A stretch of 7,057 nucleotides of DNA, taken from an uncultured Atopostipes sp. GTDB taxonomy: Bacteria > Bacillota > Bacilli > Lactobacillales > Carnobacteriaceae_A. Positions 6,044-7,057 of this stretch are shown piece after piece. A program made the position numbers and the translations under genes. Where the stretch lies: NCBI GenBank assembly GCA_947296835.1, contig CAMYQS010000075.1:1-7057 (forward strand). The letters run 5' to 3'. A model generated the notes under the pieces. It had not been told where the DNA came from. It ran no database searches and saw only the letters and a list, made by a program, of their open reading frames with translations. Positions within the stretch are counted from its first letter, which is position 1; each line of letters opens with the position of its first letter.

Positions 6044-6931
6044 TTATTTTAATTTTGGAAGACGAGCTTCTATTTCATCTCGTTGATCTTCGTACTGTTC
6101 GGGCAACATTAACGTTGTTCCTAGTTGATCCAGCGGTTCATCTACAGTAAAACCAGGTCCAACTGTAGCCAGTTCATAGATCATTTTACCCGGGTCCTTA
6201 AAGTACACGGAGTTGAAATACTTTCGATCTCGAATAGCCGTTACTTGCGCTGCTTGTTCAAAATGCTTTTTGAATTGTTCTAGTGCAGACTTATCCGGAA
6301 CAGACCACGCGATATGATGTACTGTCCCAATTCCGAGACGTCCTAACTTTGTTATTTTTCGATTGACTAGTACTTTGTGTTTTTCCGTACCAACCATTTC
6401 TAAATGGTAGTAATCATCTTCAACCTTTAATAACTGTAAACCCATTTCATTCAAGAGTTGTTTTAATGTTTCATCTGGTTTCTCTGATAACAGTTCTACA
6501 CCGAAAAACCCTAAAATGTTTTGTGTCTTCATTTCAGTCTCTGATTCAACTAAAGCGATTGATAAATCATGCGGATCATTGAGAAATAATGCTGGTGCGC
6601 CAAAAGTATTATCTTCTATAGAAGAAACGCTATTGGTATTTAACTGATTCTTCCAATATGGTAATGTCCCTCTTGGGATTGCAAAGGCGATACGTCGAAC
6701 TTGTCCTGCACCAACTCGACCGTATAAATCACTTGAAAGAGGGAAAAATGTCATGATGGTTCCGTCATCCGCATCTTTATTCGCAAAATATAAATGGTAA
6801 GTTCCATTATCTTCAAAGTTCACTGTCTTTTTTACAAGACGCAACTTTAAAACATCGCGATAAAATTGTAAGTTTTCATTGGCATCAGCTACTGTGGCTG
6901 AAATATGATGAATACGTTGAATGGGCTCCAT
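6044..6931 (-). CDS. VOC superfamily ring-cleaving (extradiol) dioxygenase-like protein, MhqA/MhqO type
   Basis: A 295-residue cytosolic protein made of two vicinal-oxygen-chelate modules (about 5-130 and 140-260). Module 1 opens with IHHISATV (7-14) and module 2 with VHHIAWSV (204-211). The probable Fe(II)/Mn(II) ligands are one His of each HH pair (likely H9 and H206) and E253 in IYELAT, the usual 2-His-1-carboxylate set. The closing segment LDQLGTTLMLPEQYE...R-EIEARLP (267-292) is typical of the LinE/MhqA group, whose members are thought to open hydroquinone- or catechol-type rings and are induced by quinone stress in Bacillus and Staphylococcus. The ATG at 6931 has a strong GAGGAGAA 7-8 nt upstream. 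It follows a paralog by 30 nt, in one operon. The true substrate is not determinable here; glyoxalase-like chemistry is a less likely alternative. Confidence 0.88.
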   Translation of the reverse strand: MEPIQRIHHISATVADANENLQFYRDVLKLRLVKKTVNFEDNGTYHLYFANKDADDGTIMTFFPLSSDLYGRVGAGQVRRIAFAIPRGTLPYWKNQLNTNSVSSIEDNTFGAPALFLNDPHDLSIALVESETEMKTQNILGFFGVELLSEKPDETLKQLLNEMGLQLLKVEDDYYHLEMVGTEKHKVLVNRKITKLGRLGIGTVHHIAWSVPDKSALEQFKKHFEQAAQVTAIRDRKYFNSVYFKDPGKMIYELATVGPGFTVDEPLDQLGTTLMLPEQYEDQRDEIEARLPKLK

Positions 6932-6961
6932 GACTAAGTTCTCCTCATCTCAAATGTAATA

Positions 6962-7057
6962 TTATTTTTCTACTGTTGTATCGAATGGCTTAATTAAACT
7001 TTCGATTTCTTCTCGTTTCCCTGCAAATTTTCCAGGGAGTGCTAACGATTCACCTAG
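6962..7057 (-). CDS. Second VOC dioxygenase-like protein, C-terminal 31 residues (start outside window)
   Basis: Too short for routine ORF calling, but the minus-strand frame is open from the window edge to a TAA at 6962-6964. The peptide LGESLALPGKF-(2)-KREEIESLI lines up with the C-terminus of the neighbouring dioxygenase (LGTTLMLPEQYEDQRDEIEARL), sharing LG-x-x-L-x-LP and the R-x-EIE motif. It then carries a unique tail (KPFDTTVEK). This is therefore the end of a tandem paralog, upstream in the same operon. Most of the gene, including the metal ligands, lies beyond the window, so activity cannot be judged. Confidence 0.75.
   Translation of the reverse strand, partial: LGESLALPGKFAGKREEIESLIKPFDTTVEK

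Noticed and set aside
5887..6150. Plus-strand ORF of 87 codons
   Set aside because: It spans the ends of two minus-strand genes plus a terminator hairpin and promoter region, with no protein-like features.

Overview
The window looks like chromosomal DNA of a low-GC Gram-positive bacterium (Bacillota, probably Bacillales). The evidence is AT-rich sequence, purine-rich Shine-Dalgarno sites 5-9 nt before starts, hairpin-plus-T-run terminators, and protein families typical of Bacillus and Staphylococcus relatives: an MntE/MneP-like cation exporter, a YhfK-like SDR, a YqiG/OfrA-like Old Yellow Enzyme and MhqA/MhqO-like dioxygenases. I cannot name the genus from sequence alone. Nothing suggests phage, insertion sequences, CRISPR or RNA genes.

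Layout. At the left edge (1-411, + strand) is the C-terminal part of a DUF1538 membrane protein, ending in a hairpin terminator that it probably shares with the convergent neighbour. Everything else is on the minus strand. Reading right to left, in transcription order: the last 31 residues of a VOC/extradiol dioxygenase-like protein (6962-7057); a complete paralogous dioxygenase 30 nt further on (6044-6931), closed by a strong terminator; a GNAT acetyltransferase (5417-5908) and, 25 nt later, an Old Yellow Enzyme (4267-5391), a likely two-gene operon; a 560-residue FAD/NAD(P)H flavoprotein fused to a rhodanese domain (2483-4165) with its own promoter; a YhfK-like NAD(P)-binding SDR (1695-2357) with its own promoter and terminator; and a manganese-type CDF exporter (441-1586) whose start region carries two adjacent palindromes.

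How the genes may fit together. Five or six consecutive genes encode flavin, nicotinamide or metal-dependent redox enzymes of families often linked to quinone, electrophile or reactive-sulfur stress. A shared detoxification theme is plausible, but it is inference: only some gaps are operon-like, and terminators or promoters separate the units.

The most unusual item is the flavoprotein-rhodanese fusion. It has the overall architecture of a CoA-disulfide or CoA-persulfide reductase. However, the redox-active cysteine of that family (position 42) is phenylalanine, the surrounding motif is rewritten, and the flavoprotein module has no cysteine at all, while the rhodanese cysteine is kept. Other points worth checking are the duplicated C-terminal domain of the CDF transporter, the palindrome pair at its promoter, and the tandem dioxygenase paralogs.
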